A stretch of 64,000 bases of DNA from Dyella caseinilytica (GCF_016865235.1 NZ_CP064030.1:744001-808000), one strand, 5' to 3'. Counted from the stretch's first letter, positions 51,743 through 61,008 are shown. The notes: generated from the sequence alone by a model not told the origin. Made by a program: numbers and translations.

Positions 51743-52258
51743 TCATTCGAGATCGAGTCGATAGAAGCGTGTGTCGACGGGCATAAACAGAAAGCCTGTC
51801 GGCAGCAACGCCTTTTCGATTAACTCGAAACCATGCTTTTCGTAGAAGCGATGCGCAGCCCGGAATTTCTCCGTAGTGCCAAGAAAAATGCTGCGTACCT
51901 CTTGCTGCCGCGCCCAATCGATCGCCGTATGCAGCAATTTGGCGGCAACGCCCCATGCTGTACCACGGTAATTGGGGGCCACGAACATTTTGCGCAAGGC
52001 CACCAGTCCCTCGCCGATATCCTTCAGCGCAATCGTGCCGACTACCGTGTCGCCATTCAACGCGACCCAGAAGTTGCCTGTGCCGGTTTGATAGAACACC
52101 GGGATGTCCGACAGATCCGGTTGCCGTGCCAGGTCGATATCAAAGCCGAATTCGTCGCGCTGGATGGAAACAATCAGGGTCGTTGCAGCGCTGAAGTGCT
52201 CAGGTTCGTATGACACCACCTGGATGCTTGCACCTGAGCATGCGGCATCGGCGCTCAT
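51743..52258 (-). CDS. GNAT family N-acetyltransferase
   Basis: A 171-residue acetyltransferase. The acetyl-CoA binding region is FVAPNYRGTAWGVAAKLLHT near 92, followed by TEKFRAAHRFYEKHGFELIE, the classic C-terminal GNAT block. The first strand is FWVALNGDTVVGTIALKD. It is unrelated in detail to the frameshifted GNAT downstream. The substrate is unknown. It starts 10 bases after the miaB stop and may be cotranscribed with it. Confidence 0.88.
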   Translation of the reverse strand: MSADAACSGASIQVVSYEPEHFSAATTLIVSIQRDEFGFDIDLARQPDLSDIPVFYQTGTGNFWVALNGDTVVGTIALKDIGEGLVALRKMFVAPNYRGTAWGVAAKLLHTAIDWARQQEVRSIFLGTTEKFRAAHRFYEKHGFELIEKALLPTGFLFMPVDTRFYRLDLE

Positions 52259-52267
52259 GATGGTGTG

Positions 52268-53611
52268 TCAGGCTGCCTGGCTGTCCGCGCCGCCGATCCG
52301 TCCACGCAGCGAATTGGTCATCGCTTCGGTGATGACCACGTCCACGAATTGGCCGATGAGACGACTCGGGCCGGGGAAGTTCACGTAGCGCATGTTTTCG
52401 GTGCGGCCGGTGAGTTCGTTCGCGTTCTTCTTGCTCGGCTTTTCCACCAACACGCGTTGCACGGTGCCGACCATCGCTTCGTTGATCTTCTTCGCGTTGG
52501 CGTTGAGCACGGCTTGCAGGCGAGCGAGGCGTTCGCTTTTCACCGCTGCCGGGGTGTCGTCAGCGAGGTTCGCAGCGGGTGTGCCGGGGCGTGCGGAGAA
52601 GATGAAGGAAAAGCTCTGGTCGAAGCCGATATCGTCGATCAGCTTCATGGTCTTTTCGAAATCCTCATCCGTTTCGCCGGGGAAGCCGACAATGAAATCG
52701 GAAGAGATGCAGATATCCGGACGCACCGCGCGCAGCTTGCGGATCTTCTGCTTGAACTCCAGCGCCGTGTAACCGCGCTTCATCGCAGTCAGGATGCGGT
52801 CCGAACCGGCCTGCACCGGCAGATGCAGGAAGTTGGCGAGCTTGGGTACGTTGGCATAGGCCTCGATCAGCGAGTCGGAAAACTCCAGCGGATGCGAGGT
52901 GGTGAAGCGGATGCGGTCGACGCCTTCGAGCTGCGCGATGGCGTGGATCAATACGGCGAGATCTGCGGTGCCGCCGTCATGCGTCGGACCGCGGTAGGCG
53001 TTGACGTTCTGGCCCAGCAGGATCACTTCGCGCACACCCTGGTCGGCCAGTTGCGCCACTTCCACGATCACGTCATCGAATGGGCGGCTGATTTCCTCGC
53101 CGCGGGTGTAGGGCACCACGCAGTAGGAGCAGTACTTGGAGCAGCCTTCCATAATCGATACGAAGGCAGTGGGGCCTTCAGCACGCGGTTCGGGCAGGCG
53201 GTCGAACTTTTCGATTTCGGGAAAGCTGATATCCACCTGCGGCTTGCCGGTAGCGCGCTTGGCCTCGATCAGTTCGGGCAAGCGATGCAGGGTTTGCGGG
53301 CCGAACACCAGGTCCACGTACGGAGCGCGCTTGATGATCGCCTCGCCTTCCTGCGAAGCCACGCAGCCTCCCACGCCGATCAGAACCTGCTTCTCGCCCT
53401 GTTTGTATTCCTTCCAGCGGCCGAGTTGGCTGAAAACTTTTTCCTGCGCTTTCTCGCGGATCGAGCAGGTATTGACCAGGATGACATCCGCTTCCGACTC
53501 GTCCTGGGTCAATTCCAGGCCATGCGACGCCTTCAGCACGTCGGCCATTTTGGCCGAGTCGTACTCGTTCATCTGGCAGCCGTGGGTCTTGATGAAAAGC
53601 TTGCCGCTCAT
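52268..53611 (-). CDS. miaB: tRNA-2-methylthio-N6-dimethylallyladenosine synthase MiaB
   Basis: A 447-residue radical-SAM methylthiotransferase acting on A37 of tRNAs. Order: the N-terminal UPF0004 domain (KLFIKTHGCQMNEYDSAKMA, VNTCSIREKAQEKVF, GVGGCVASQEG) with three cluster cysteines, the radical SAM motif CSKYCSYCVVPYTRG near 153, and a C-terminal TRAM domain. Length is normal. It heads the miaB-phoH-ybeY group, with two GNAT genes inserted before phoH. Confidence 0.97.
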   Translation of the reverse strand: MSGKLFIKTHGCQMNEYDSAKMADVLKASHGLELTQDESEADVILVNTCSIREKAQEKVFSQLGRWKEYKQGEKQVLIGVGGCVASQEGEAIIKRAPYVDLVFGPQTLHRLPELIEAKRATGKPQVDISFPEIEKFDRLPEPRAEGPTAFVSIMEGCSKYCSYCVVPYTRGEEISRPFDDVIVEVAQLADQGVREVILLGQNVNAYRGPTHDGGTADLAVLIHAIAQLEGVDRIRFTTSHPLEFSDSLIEAYANVPKLANFLHLPVQAGSDRILTAMKRGYTALEFKQKIRKLRAVRPDICISSDFIVGFPGETDEDFEKTMKLIDDIGFDQSFSFIFSARPGTPAANLADDTPAAVKSERLARLQAVLNANAKKINEAMVGTVQRVLVEKPSKKNANELTGRTENMRYVNFPGPSRLIGQFVDVVITEAMTNSLRGRIGGADSQAA

Positions 53612-53940
53612 GGCGTTGGGTACCGTGAAATCGAAAGGCGGGACGCGGGTAGCGTCGAACCAGGCATTTTACTAGGGCGGAGGGTTGGCTGCCAGCAAGG
53701 GATTTGATGGATCAAGCACTTGCGGGCTCTTGGCCGGCCGGCTGGCATGCTCGCTGGTCATGCTAATGGCAAGGGAGTCGTCGTCCCGGCGCAGGCCGGG
53801 ATCCGGTGTCTTTGGTGGAGCATAAGTCTCTGGGTCCCGGCCTGGGCCGGGACGACGAACGGTAATGCGAGGCATGTTCCGGCTCACGAAATCAGCAATT
53901 TAGGCTTGGCTCGGGCAAGTTACCGGGGCACACTGCCGCC
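53612..53940. other. Gap between divergent miaB and the transglycosylase, holding REP-like pair C
   Basis: The 329 bases contain no convincing gene. About a quarter is the inverted pair at 53779-53857. Promoters for miaB and the transglycosylase must lie here, but no clear elements stand out. Confidence 0.45.
53779..53857. repeat. REP-like inverted pair C
   Basis: Arms 53779-53806 and 53830-53857 are inverted copies of 28 bases with three mismatches, and share CGTCGTCCCGGC and GGCCGGGA with pair B. The spacer is 23 bases. It is the most diverged of the three copies. Confidence 0.85.
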
Positions 53941-55026
53941 ATGTTCGCTGCCGTACGCCAAGGGGGAGGCGCCGGCCCCAAGGCAAACCGCCTCCCTGCG
54001 CTTTTGTTGATCCTGTTCCAGGTGACGCTTGGCTGCGTCTTTTTTCTATGGTTTGCGCCGGCTCATGCGGGGGCGCTGTTCCGCTGTGTGGGGTCGCAGG
54101 GCGAAGTGGTCTTCAGCGGTAACGCCGCGGGCTATCACGACTGCAAGCAGGTCACGTCGTTCGCCACGGCAGCCCCTCATGCTGCGCGCGCAACGAAAGA
54201 AGTGACTTCGTTGGCTTGGGTAACTGGCTGGGCTGACACCACGGCCCAGCCCATCGCGCCGATCGTGGTTTCGCTGGACCGGGTGCAGGGCGGCGTGGAG
54301 ACGACGGCGCAGGAAGCGCCAGCATCACCGCTTCTCACCGGGAAGCCAGGGCAATGGACGTATAGCGAATCACGCGATGCGCTGTCGGCCGCGCAGGCTT
54401 CCGCTGGGGCACAGGATTCACCGGACAACCGGGTGCTAACCGGCGCTGTTTATCGTGTGGTGCATAAAGACGGCAGCGTGGAGTACACCAACATCCAGCC
54501 CTCCGGTGCGCTGGCGCGCAACGTCACGCGACTTTTCAGCTATATCGCCACGTGCATGGCGTGCAATCTGCATTCGCCGATTAACTGGGGTACGGTGCAC
54601 CTGGATCTCACGGATTATGCGGATGTGATCCACAACGCGAGTCTTGAGTCGGGCGTGGATGAGGCGCTGATCCGCGCGATCATCCATGCCGAAAGTGCCT
54701 TCAATCCACGCGCCATGTCGCTGAAAGGAGCACAGGGCTTGATGCAATTGATGCCAAGCACTGCGAACGACATGGGTGTGCTCGATGCCTTCGATCCGGC
54801 GCAGAACATTCACGGCGGCGCTCGCTATCTCGGTTTGCTGCTGAAGAATTTCAACGGCGACGTGCGGCTAACTGCCGCAGCCTATAACGCGGGACCTGGC
54901 GCTGTGCAGCACTACAACGGCGTGCCGCCATTTGCCGAAACACAGGTTTATGTGCAGCGCGTGGGCGAGTTGCTGCAGCGATACAACAAAGCCCTGCGCA
55001 CAGGGCCGGCATCGGCGAGCCTTTGA
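53941..55026 (+). CDS. Lytic transglycosylase (SLT domain) with N-terminal DUF4124-like segment
   Basis: A 361-residue exported muramidase-like enzyme. The hydrophobic segment LLLILFQVTLGCVFFLWFA ends at APAHA, a likely signal cleavage site. A DUF4124-like stretch follows (ALFRCVGSQGEVVFSG), then a second similar stretch (YRVVHKDGSVEYTNIQPSG). The catalytic SLT domain at about 230-345 has AIIHAESAFNPRAMSLKGAQ with the catalytic Glu, GLMQLMPSTANDMGV and AAYNAGPGAVQHYNG. It cleaves peptidoglycan; its partner system is unknown. Confidence 0.92.
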   Translation: MFAAVRQGGGAGPKANRLPALLLILFQVTLGCVFFLWFAPAHAGALFRCVGSQGEVVFSGNAAGYHDCKQVTSFATAAPHAARATKEVTSLAWVTGWADTTAQPIAPIVVSLDRVQGGVETTAQEAPASPLLTGKPGQWTYSESRDALSAAQASAGAQDSPDNRVLTGAVYRVVHKDGSVEYTNIQPSGALARNVTRLFSYIATCMACNLHSPINWGTVHLDLTDYADVIHNASLESGVDEALIRAIIHAESAFNPRAMSLKGAQGLMQLMPSTANDMGVLDAFDPAQNIHGGARYLGLLLKNFNGDVRLTAAAYNAGPGAVQHYNGVPPFAETQVYVQRVGELLQRYNKALRTGPASASL

Positions 55027-55037
55027 ATCTTGGATGG

Positions 55038-56243
55038 TTAGGAGCTGCTGCTGTTCGCGGCGGATGCCGCCGTGGGTGTCTGCAGCGGACGCTGGGCCAC
55101 CGTCAGCATCAGGTGAAAGGGCACACCATTGCGCAGGCCTGACAACTCCACCTTGCTGCCGGGCTTGAGGTCGGCTTCGCGTCGGCTGAGGTCGGCCGGA
55201 TCGCGGACATCTTCATTACCCAACTGCAGCAAGATGTCGTGGACCTGAAGGCCGGCGAGGGCGGCCGGTCCATTGGGATAAATATCCGTGACTTGCGCGC
55301 CCCGCGCTGCGGACGGCAGGCCGCTGTCTGCGGCCACGGGCACGAAGCCGTAGTCGGCGCCCAGCCAGCCGCGGATCACATGCCCGGTTGCGATTAATTG
55401 TCGCAGGACGTTGGTAGCTGTATCGACAGGAATGGCAAAACCGATACCTTCGGCATTTGCCGCCTTGCCGATCAACAACGTGTTGATGCCAACCAGATCG
55501 CCATTGCTATTGACCAGTGCGCCGCCGGAATTGCCGAGGTTGATGGCGGCGTCGGTCTGGATGAAATCTTCCGGACTGCTGTTGCTCAGCTGCCTGCCGA
55601 TCGCGCTGATGATGCCCATCGTCACGGTCTGGTTGAGGCCGAGCGGGTTGCCGATGGCAAGCACCACGTCACCCACACGCAGCTTTTTCGGATCGGCCAT
55701 CTGGATCACCGGCAGGTTGCCGGCGTTTTGGATCTTCAGCACGGCCAAATCGGTTTCTTCATCGGCGCCGACCAGGGTGGCCTTGGCCACGCGTCCGTCG
55801 TACAGCAGCACCTGGATGTCATCGGAATTGGCGATCACATGATTATTCGTGAGCACATAGCCTTCGGGGCTGACGATCACGCCGGAGCCAAGGTTCTGCT
55901 CGCGTCGTGTTACCGGCGGGCCAGCGGGCGTGTTGCCGAACAGCTGTTGCATCAGCGGATCGGTGAACATCTTGACGGCCTGCTCGGTGACGACCTTGTT
56001 GGCGTAGATGTTCACCACCGAGGGCGCGGCCTTGGCCACGGCGTCGGAATAGGAGGCCGGTGCATTGACCGCGGTGGATGTGGTTTCGGTACTCACCGCG
56101 GCAGCGGGCGCGTGTTCCAGTCCGAAGCGCGCGCGCAGCCGATCGCCAACGCCCGGCCAGACCAGGCTGATGACGAACGCAAGCGCCAACCCAAGCACCA
56201 CGAAGCGGGCAATAAAGGCGACGATGCCGGCGGCATGCTTCAT
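55038..56243 (-). CDS. DegS/AlgW-like periplasmic trypsin-type protease with one PDZ domain
   Basis: A 401-residue protease anchored by an N-terminal helix (ARFVVLGLALAFVISLVW). The catalytic triad is visible: His in LTNNHVIANSD, Asp in DEETDLAVLKI, and Ser in NLGNSGGALVN. One PDZ domain covers about 275-385 (GPAALAGLQVHDILLQLGNE). A single PDZ and a membrane anchor point to the DegS/AlgW group that cleaves anti-sigma factors, rather than to DegP. It is divergent to petABC. Confidence 0.9.
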   Translation of the reverse strand: MKHAAGIVAFIARFVVLGLALAFVISLVWPGVGDRLRARFGLEHAPAAAVSTETTSTAVNAPASYSDAVAKAAPSVVNIYANKVVTEQAVKMFTDPLMQQLFGNTPAGPPVTRREQNLGSGVIVSPEGYVLTNNHVIANSDDIQVLLYDGRVAKATLVGADEETDLAVLKIQNAGNLPVIQMADPKKLRVGDVVLAIGNPLGLNQTVTMGIISAIGRQLSNSSPEDFIQTDAAINLGNSGGALVNSNGDLVGINTLLIGKAANAEGIGFAIPVDTATNVLRQLIATGHVIRGWLGADYGFVPVAADSGLPSAARGAQVTDIYPNGPAALAGLQVHDILLQLGNEDVRDPADLSRREADLKPGSKVELSGLRNGVPFHLMLTVAQRPLQTPTAASAANSSSS

Positions 56244-56311
56244 GTCGTAGTGCGAGTCCGTAACCGATTCGTGGAGTGTGGCAGAGCGACGTGACCGCCC
56301 CTGCGGTTTTA

Positions 56312-56340
56312 TTGTAGGGTGCTGAACCTGAGACTAGACT
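56312..56340 (+). promoter_or_regulatory. Possible sigma-70 promoter of petABC
   Basis: TTGTAG (56312-56317) and TAGACT (56335-56340) are separated by 17 bases and lie about 145 bases before petA. Each hexamer matches four of six consensus positions. No stronger candidate is seen in the 242-base gap. Confidence 0.35.
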
Positions 56341-56485
56341 AACGTGATTTTTGTAAGGTAACGAGGTAACGCAGTTTTTGCAGGGGCACGATCCTGGGGC
56401 GGTCGGCGAAGCGCAACCTTTTTCGTCCGCGACGGCAGTATCTGGTTTCTGCATTCTCAATGGCATGCAAGTACCGGAGAGCCTG

Positions 56486-57091
56486 ATGGCGAACGAAGTC
56501 GTCGATCTAGGCCGCCGCCGCTTTCTCACTACGACAACTGCCGTAGTGGGGGGAGTGGGCGTGGTGGCGGCAGCAGTGCCTTTCATTAAGTCGTGGGAAC
56601 CCAGTGCAAGAGCCAAGGCCGCCGGTGCGCCGGTCACCCAGTCACTCAAGAAGATCGAGCCTGGCCAGCAATTGATCGTGGCGTGGCGCAGCCTCCCGGT
56701 ATTCATCGTCAACCGCACGCCTCCTCAGCTTGCGGCCCTGCCCAAGCAGGATCCTCGTCTGGTCGATCCCGGATCGACGGGTTCTTCCGTCGATCAGCAG
56801 CCCAAATACGCACAGAACGCCACACGCTCCATCAAGCCCGAGTGGCTGGTGATGATCGGCATCTGTACGCACCTGGGATGCGTGCCCGACTACGTGGGCG
56901 AGATGAAGGCCGAGCCCTTCGATCCGAACTGGCAAGGCGGCTATTACTGTCCCTGCCACCACTCACGCTATGACATGGCAGGCCGTGTCTACCAGGGCGT
57001 GCCGGCACCGAAGAATATGGAGATCCCTCCGTATCACTTCGTTGACGATACGACAGTGCAGATCGGTGTCGATCCGCAGGGGGCAGCGTAA
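56486..57091 (+). CDS. petA: Ubiquinol-cytochrome c reductase iron-sulfur (Rieske) subunit
   Basis: A 201-residue Rieske protein of complex III. The twin-arginine-type N-terminus (GRRRFLTTTTAVVGGVGVVA) serves as export signal and anchor. The cluster ligands are in CTHLGC near 131 and CPCHHS near 154. ATG 56486 gives the normal start MANEVVDLG. The stop TAA shares a base with the petB ATG. Confidence 0.97.
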   Translation: MANEVVDLGRRRFLTTTTAVVGGVGVVAAAVPFIKSWEPSARAKAAGAPVTQSLKKIEPGQQLIVAWRSLPVFIVNRTPPQLAALPKQDPRLVDPGSTGSSVDQQPKYAQNATRSIKPEWLVMIGICTHLGCVPDYVGEMKAEPFDPNWQGGYYCPCHHSRYDMAGRVYQGVPAPKNMEIPPYHFVDDTTVQIGVDPQGAA

Positions 57092-58395
57092 TGGCAAACG
57101 TCTTCTCCACTATTGGCGAGTGGGTCAATGAGCGCGCGCCCGGCTTGATGCCGGTGTATCGCAAACACATGACCGAGTACTACGCGCCGAAGAATTTCAA
57201 TCTCTGGTACTACTTCGGTTCGCTGGCATTGCTGGTGCTGGCCAACCAGATCATCACCGGCATCTTCCTCACCATGAACTACGATCCGAGCGCGTCCGGC
57301 GCGTTCGATTCGGTGCAGTACATCATGCGTGACGTGGAGTGGGGCTGGCTGATTCGCTACATGCATTCCACCGGTGCATCGCTGTTCTTCGTGGTCATCT
57401 ATCTGCACATGTTCCGCGGCATCCTGTACGGCTCGTACAAGAAACCGCGCGAACTGGTGTGGTTGCTCGGCATGCTGATCTTTCTGGTGCTGATGGCCGA
57501 AGCCTTCATGGGTTATGTGCTGCCGTGGGGCAACATGTCGTTCTGGGGTGCGAAGGTGATCGTGTCGCTGTTCGGCACGATTCCGGTGATCGGCAAGGAT
57601 CTGGTCGAGTGGATCATGGGCGACTTCCTGCCCGCCGATGCCACGCTCAACCGCTTCTTCGCCCTGCACGTGATTGCCTTGCCGCTGGTACTGATCCTGC
57701 TGGTGGTGCTGCACTTGGCGGCGCTCCATGAAGTGGGGTCGAATAACCCGGACGGCGTGGACATCAAGCACGGCGCGAAGGGCAATCGCTGGGATGCGAC
57801 CAAGCCCGCCGATGGCATTCCGTTCCACCCGTATTACACGGTGAAGGATCTGGTGGGCGTCGGCCTGTTCCTTGCCATCGGTGCCTTCATCATCTTCTTC
57901 CAGCCGACGTTCGGTGGCTGGTTCCTCGAGCATGACAACTCGATCCCGGCGAACAACCTGGTGACGCCAGCGCAGATCAAACCGGTGTGGTACTTCACCG
58001 CGTTCTACGCCATCGTGCGCATGATTCCATCCGCCTTCGGTACTGCGGTATGGGGCGTACTGGGCATGTTCGGGGCGATCGTGCTTCTGTTCCTGCTGCC
58101 ATGGATCGATGCCGGCAAGGTGAAATCCATCCGCTATCGCGGCACCGGCTTCAAGGTGGCGCTCACCTTGTTCGTGCTGGCGTTCTTCGGACTGGTGCTG
58201 ATCGGTACCGATTCCACCGCTGAGCTGATTCCGATGCTGTTCGGATCAAGTGTGGACGTCACCTCAGTGGAGAACCTGTTTGGCCGTGTGATGGTGCTGA
58301 TCTACTTCGGCTTCTTCGTATTCCTGTGGCTTTACACGCACCTTGGTTGGGAAAAGACCAAGCCGGTTCCGGAACGGGTGACCACGCATGATTAA
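57091..58395 (+). CDS. petB: Cytochrome b subunit of the bc1 complex
   Basis: A 434-residue membrane protein carrying both b hemes and the quinol sites. Heme-ligand helices include GWLIRYMHSTGASLFFVVIY and the pair of His in FALHVIALPLVLILLVVLHL. The Qo-site segment is IKPVWYFTAFYAIVR, with the PVW variation of PEWY. The C-terminal helices end before KPVPERVTTHD. It is coupled to petA and overlaps petC by eight bases. Confidence 0.97.
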   Translation: MANVFSTIGEWVNERAPGLMPVYRKHMTEYYAPKNFNLWYYFGSLALLVLANQIITGIFLTMNYDPSASGAFDSVQYIMRDVEWGWLIRYMHSTGASLFFVVIYLHMFRGILYGSYKKPRELVWLLGMLIFLVLMAEAFMGYVLPWGNMSFWGAKVIVSLFGTIPVIGKDLVEWIMGDFLPADATLNRFFALHVIALPLVLILLVVLHLAALHEVGSNNPDGVDIKHGAKGNRWDATKPADGIPFHPYYTVKDLVGVGLFLAIGAFIIFFQPTFGGWFLEHDNSIPANNLVTPAQIKPVWYFTAFYAIVRMIPSAFGTAVWGVLGMFGAIVLLFLLPWIDAGKVKSIRYRGTGFKVALTLFVLAFFGLVLIGTDSTAELIPMLFGSSVDVTSVENLFGRVMVLIYFGFFVFLWLYTHLGWEKTKPVPERVTTHD

Positions 58396-59128
58396 GCGCT
58401 ACCTTTCCACTTTTGCGCTGGCATTCGGCCTGCTGCTGGGCACCTCCGCGGTGATGGCTGAGGGGCCGGACTTACCGTCCGCCGGTACCAACCTGCGCGA
58501 CACCGCGTCGCTCCAACGCGGTGCCCATCTGTTCTTCAACTACTGCGTGGGTTGTCACTCGCTCAAGTACATGCGCTATGAGCGCATCGCGGATGACCTC
58601 GGTTTGACCGAGGACGACGTGATGAACAACTTCAACTTCACCGGTGGGAAATTCGGCGATCCGGTGATCTCGCACATGCCGGCGGACGATGCGCAGAAGT
58701 TCTTCGGCAAGGCACCGCCGGATCTGTCGCTGGAAGTGTCCGCCAAGGGGCCAGATTGGGTTTTTGCCTACCTCAACTCCTTTTATCTGGACCCCAAGAG
58801 CCCGATCGGCTGGAACAACCTGATCCTGCCCAACGCCGCCATGCCGTTCCCGTTGTGGGAGCTGCAGGGCGAGCAGGTGCCGGTCATGGCGGCAGCCAAA
58901 GCAGGTGACGATCCGCAGATCGAAAAGCTCAAGCTTGCCCATCAGGGCCGCCTGACGCCGGAGCAGTACCAGCAAGCCACGCGTGACCTGACCAACTTCC
59001 TCGAATACGTGTCCGACCCGGCGGCCCTGCAGAGGCGGCATTACGGCATCTGGGTGGTTTTGTTCCTGCTGGCTTTCACCTTCCTGGCCTATCTGCTAAA
59101 GAAGGAATATTGGAAGGACATTCATTAA
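58388..59128 (+). CDS. petC: Cytochrome c1
   Basis: A 246-residue c-type cytochrome, the third subunit of the bc1 complex. A signal peptide (LSTFALAFGLLLGTSAVMA) is followed by the heme motif CVGCH near residue 55 (YCVGCHSLKYMRYERIADDL). The axial Met probably lies in NAAMPFPLWELQGEQ. The C-terminal anchor is YGIWVVLFLLAFTFLAYLLK. petABC are translationally overlapping. Confidence 0.97.
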   Translation: MIKRYLSTFALAFGLLLGTSAVMAEGPDLPSAGTNLRDTASLQRGAHLFFNYCVGCHSLKYMRYERIADDLGLTEDDVMNNFNFTGGKFGDPVISHMPADDAQKFFGKAPPDLSLEVSAKGPDWVFAYLNSFYLDPKSPIGWNNLILPNAAMPFPLWELQGEQVPVMAAAKAGDDPQIEKLKLAHQGRLTPEQYQQATRDLTNFLEYVSDPAALQRRHYGIWVVLFLLAFTFLAYLLKKEYWKDIH

Positions 59129-59138
59129 AAGGATTTGT

Positions 59139-59178
59139 GACCGCCGCGTGACGATGGCGAGGGCCATCCCCGGCGGTC
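59139..59178. other. Strong stem-loop between petC and sspA
   Basis: GACCGCCG (59139-59146) pairs with CGGCGGTC (59171-59178), and inside it GATGGC-GAGG-GCCATC (59153-59168) pairs perfectly. The structure lies just before sspA (start 59202). There is no T tract, so it may be a transcript-processing or attenuation element rather than a simple terminator. Confidence 0.6.
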
Positions 59179-59201
59179 ATACATAATGGGGAGAACAGTG
59201 C

Positions 59202-59828
59202 ATGGTCCAGAACGCTCGTTCCCGGACAGTACTCGCCCTTTACTCCGCTGCCGATGATATTCAGTGTCATCGTGTACGACTGGTGCTGGCAGCGAAGGGA
59301 GTCGGCTACGATCTGGTCCAGGTCGACCCAGCCAAGCCGCCGGAAGACCTGACCGACCTTAATCCCTACAACTCGCTGCCGACGCTGGTTGATCGCGAGC
59401 TCACCCTTTACGACACCTCAGTGGTGTGCGAGTACCTGGATGAGCGTTATCCGCATCCTCCGCTGATGCCGATCGACCCGCTTTCCCGCGCACGGTTGCG
59501 GCTGGCGTCGGTGCGGATCGAGCGCGATTGGCTGCCCGAGATCGACCATATCCGTGCCGGTGGCCGCCCCGCGGATGCCGCCCGCAAGCGCCTGCGTGAG
59601 CAATTGCTGAGCACCGTGCCGCTGTTCAAGGCGTCGAAGTTCTTCCTCAACCCGGAGATGAGCTTGGTCGATTGCCTGGTGACGCCAGTGATATGGAGGC
59701 TGCCCGCGCTGGGTGTCGAGCTGGGACGGGAAGGCAAGCCGGTCATGGATTACGGCGAGCGCATGTTCCATAGCCAGGGCTATGCACGCAGCCTGACTTC
59801 CGAGGAAAGGGCGCTGCGGGCCTCCTGA
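59202..59828 (+). CDS. sspA: Stringent starvation protein A
   Basis: A 208-residue GST-fold protein that binds RNA polymerase and affects transcription under starvation. The thioredoxin-like half has LYSAADDIQCHRVRLVLAAK, and LNPYNSLPTLVDRELTLYDT fits the GST N-terminal fold. The helical half has DPLSRARLRLASVRIERDW. Location after petABC and before sspB is conserved in beta- and gammaproteobacteria. Confidence 0.94.
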   Translation: MVQNARSRTVLALYSAADDIQCHRVRLVLAAKGVGYDLVQVDPAKPPEDLTDLNPYNSLPTLVDRELTLYDTSVVCEYLDERYPHPPLMPIDPLSRARLRLASVRIERDWLPEIDHIRAGGRPADAARKRLREQLLSTVPLFKASKFFLNPEMSLVDCLVTPVIWRLPALGVELGREGKPVMDYGERMFHSQGYARSLTSEERALRAS

Positions 59829-60060
59829 CCGGCGCGAGCCATCAGATGCTGCCCGGGCGGCAAGGAGCATGGGCAGTGTGCGGGTGTTCTGGACATCCCC
59901 GAACATTTCAAATTCAATACGCCGGGGCCGGCCGGGTTTGTCTACATACTTTCGGATGCCGGCCAGCAAGCGGCCACATTGCCTTCACCTGACGCTTGGG
60001 TGATTTGCGGGCAGATGGGGCCGGTGATCTCAAGCAGTATCCATTCAGAGCATCTTCCCG

Positions 60061-60507
60061 GTGACACAGCAGTCCCCCCATGGCATGACCTCCAATCGGC
60101 CCTATCTTTTGCGGGCCATTTACGATTGGATCAGCGACAACAACCTCACGCCCTACATGCTGGTGGACGCGGGCCACAATGGTGTGCGCGTGCCGCCGCA
60201 TGTGATCAAGAACGGGCAGGTCGTGCTCAATCTGGCCATGCGCGCGGTCGCCAACCTGGACCTTGGCAACGAATGGATCAGCTTTCAGGCCCGCTTTTCC
60301 GGCGTCAGCCATAGTATCCAGATTCCAGTGCCTGCGGTCCTGGCGTTGTATGCACAGGAGAACGGCCAGGGGATGATGTTTCCGGCCGAGGAAGAAGATG
60401 GTGGCGATCCGCCTTCCGACACGCCGCCGTCACCGCCCGCACCTGAGCCTCCGACGGATGGCGATAAGCCGAAGCGCAGCGGGTCGCATTTGAGGGTGGT
60501 CAAGTAA
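60061..60507 (+). CDS. sspB: ClpXP protease specificity-enhancing factor SspB
   Basis: A 148-residue adaptor delivering ssrA-tagged proteins to ClpXP. SNRPYLLRAIYDWISDNNLT, NGQVVLNLAMRAVANLDLG and AVLALYAQENGQGMMF are the conserved SspB core. The acidic, Pro-rich linker ends in SGSHLRVVK, the ClpX-binding tail. GTG 60061 is the longest start; ATG 60085 (MTSNRPYLLRA) is equally possible, as neither has a clear ribosome site. The 232-base gap after sspA holds nothing I recognise. Confidence 0.93.
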   Translation: MTQQSPHGMTSNRPYLLRAIYDWISDNNLTPYMLVDAGHNGVRVPPHVIKNGQVVLNLAMRAVANLDLGNEWISFQARFSGVSHSIQIPVPAVLALYAQENGQGMMFPAEEEDGGDPPSDTPPSPPAPEPPTDGDKPKRSGSHLRVVK

Positions 60508-60591
60508 GCGGTGGCTTCGTGTTGGGTCGCATGCGCATGCGACCCGATACAAGGCACGCAACGCACACGATCGATACGGTGTCACCCAGAA

Positions 60592-61008
60592 TCAGTGCCG
60601 AACATCCCGATCGCCATTCCGACGCCGAAACGGCACCACGTTCCCGCTTTGCGCAACGTTGGCCCGTCCATCGGAATGATCGGGTAGCTCAGGTGTGTAC
60701 AACTCGATGGTAGGCAGCACCAATGCAGTGAGCGTGTTGCCGATCATCCACAGGTGACCGGCCTCGCGATCGTTACCATCGATGCTCACCTCAAAACTGT
60801 AACGCCGCTCCACCACACGCCGCTCACCGATACGTCGCCAGCGCACGCCGCTCAAGCCGACCGTTTCATCCAGTAGTTGCAGCCCATACTGCTGGCAGCG
60901 TGTGCGCGCCTCCTGGATGGCGCGATCGCGGGCGCGACTGAGCGTAAGCCAGGTGCCGCCTAAGCCCAGCAGAATGATCAAGAGCAGAAGTGTCGCGAGG
61001 TCGCCCAT
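60592..61008 (-). CDS. DUF3301 family membrane-anchored protein
   Basis: A 138-residue protein. An N-terminal helix (ATLLLLIILLGLGGTWLTL) anchors it, then ARDRAIQEARTRCQQYGLQL LDE-type sequence and RWRRIGERRVVERRYSFEVS match the DUF3301 family of Xanthomonadales and related groups. The C-terminus is polar and basic. The function is unknown. It is convergent to sspB and lies 36 bases downstream of nadC. Confidence 0.82.
   Translation of the reverse strand: MGDLATLLLLIILLGLGGTWLTLSRARDRAIQEARTRCQQYGLQLLDETVGLSGVRWRRIGERRVVERRYSFEVSIDGNDREAGHLWMIGNTLTALVLPTIELYTPELPDHSDGRANVAQSGNVVPFRRRNGDRDVRH

Noticed and set aside
52265..53707. A 480-codon open frame on the + strand opposite miaB
   Set aside because: It mirrors the miaB codons almost exactly and has no recognisable motif; miaB has all its cluster cysteines.
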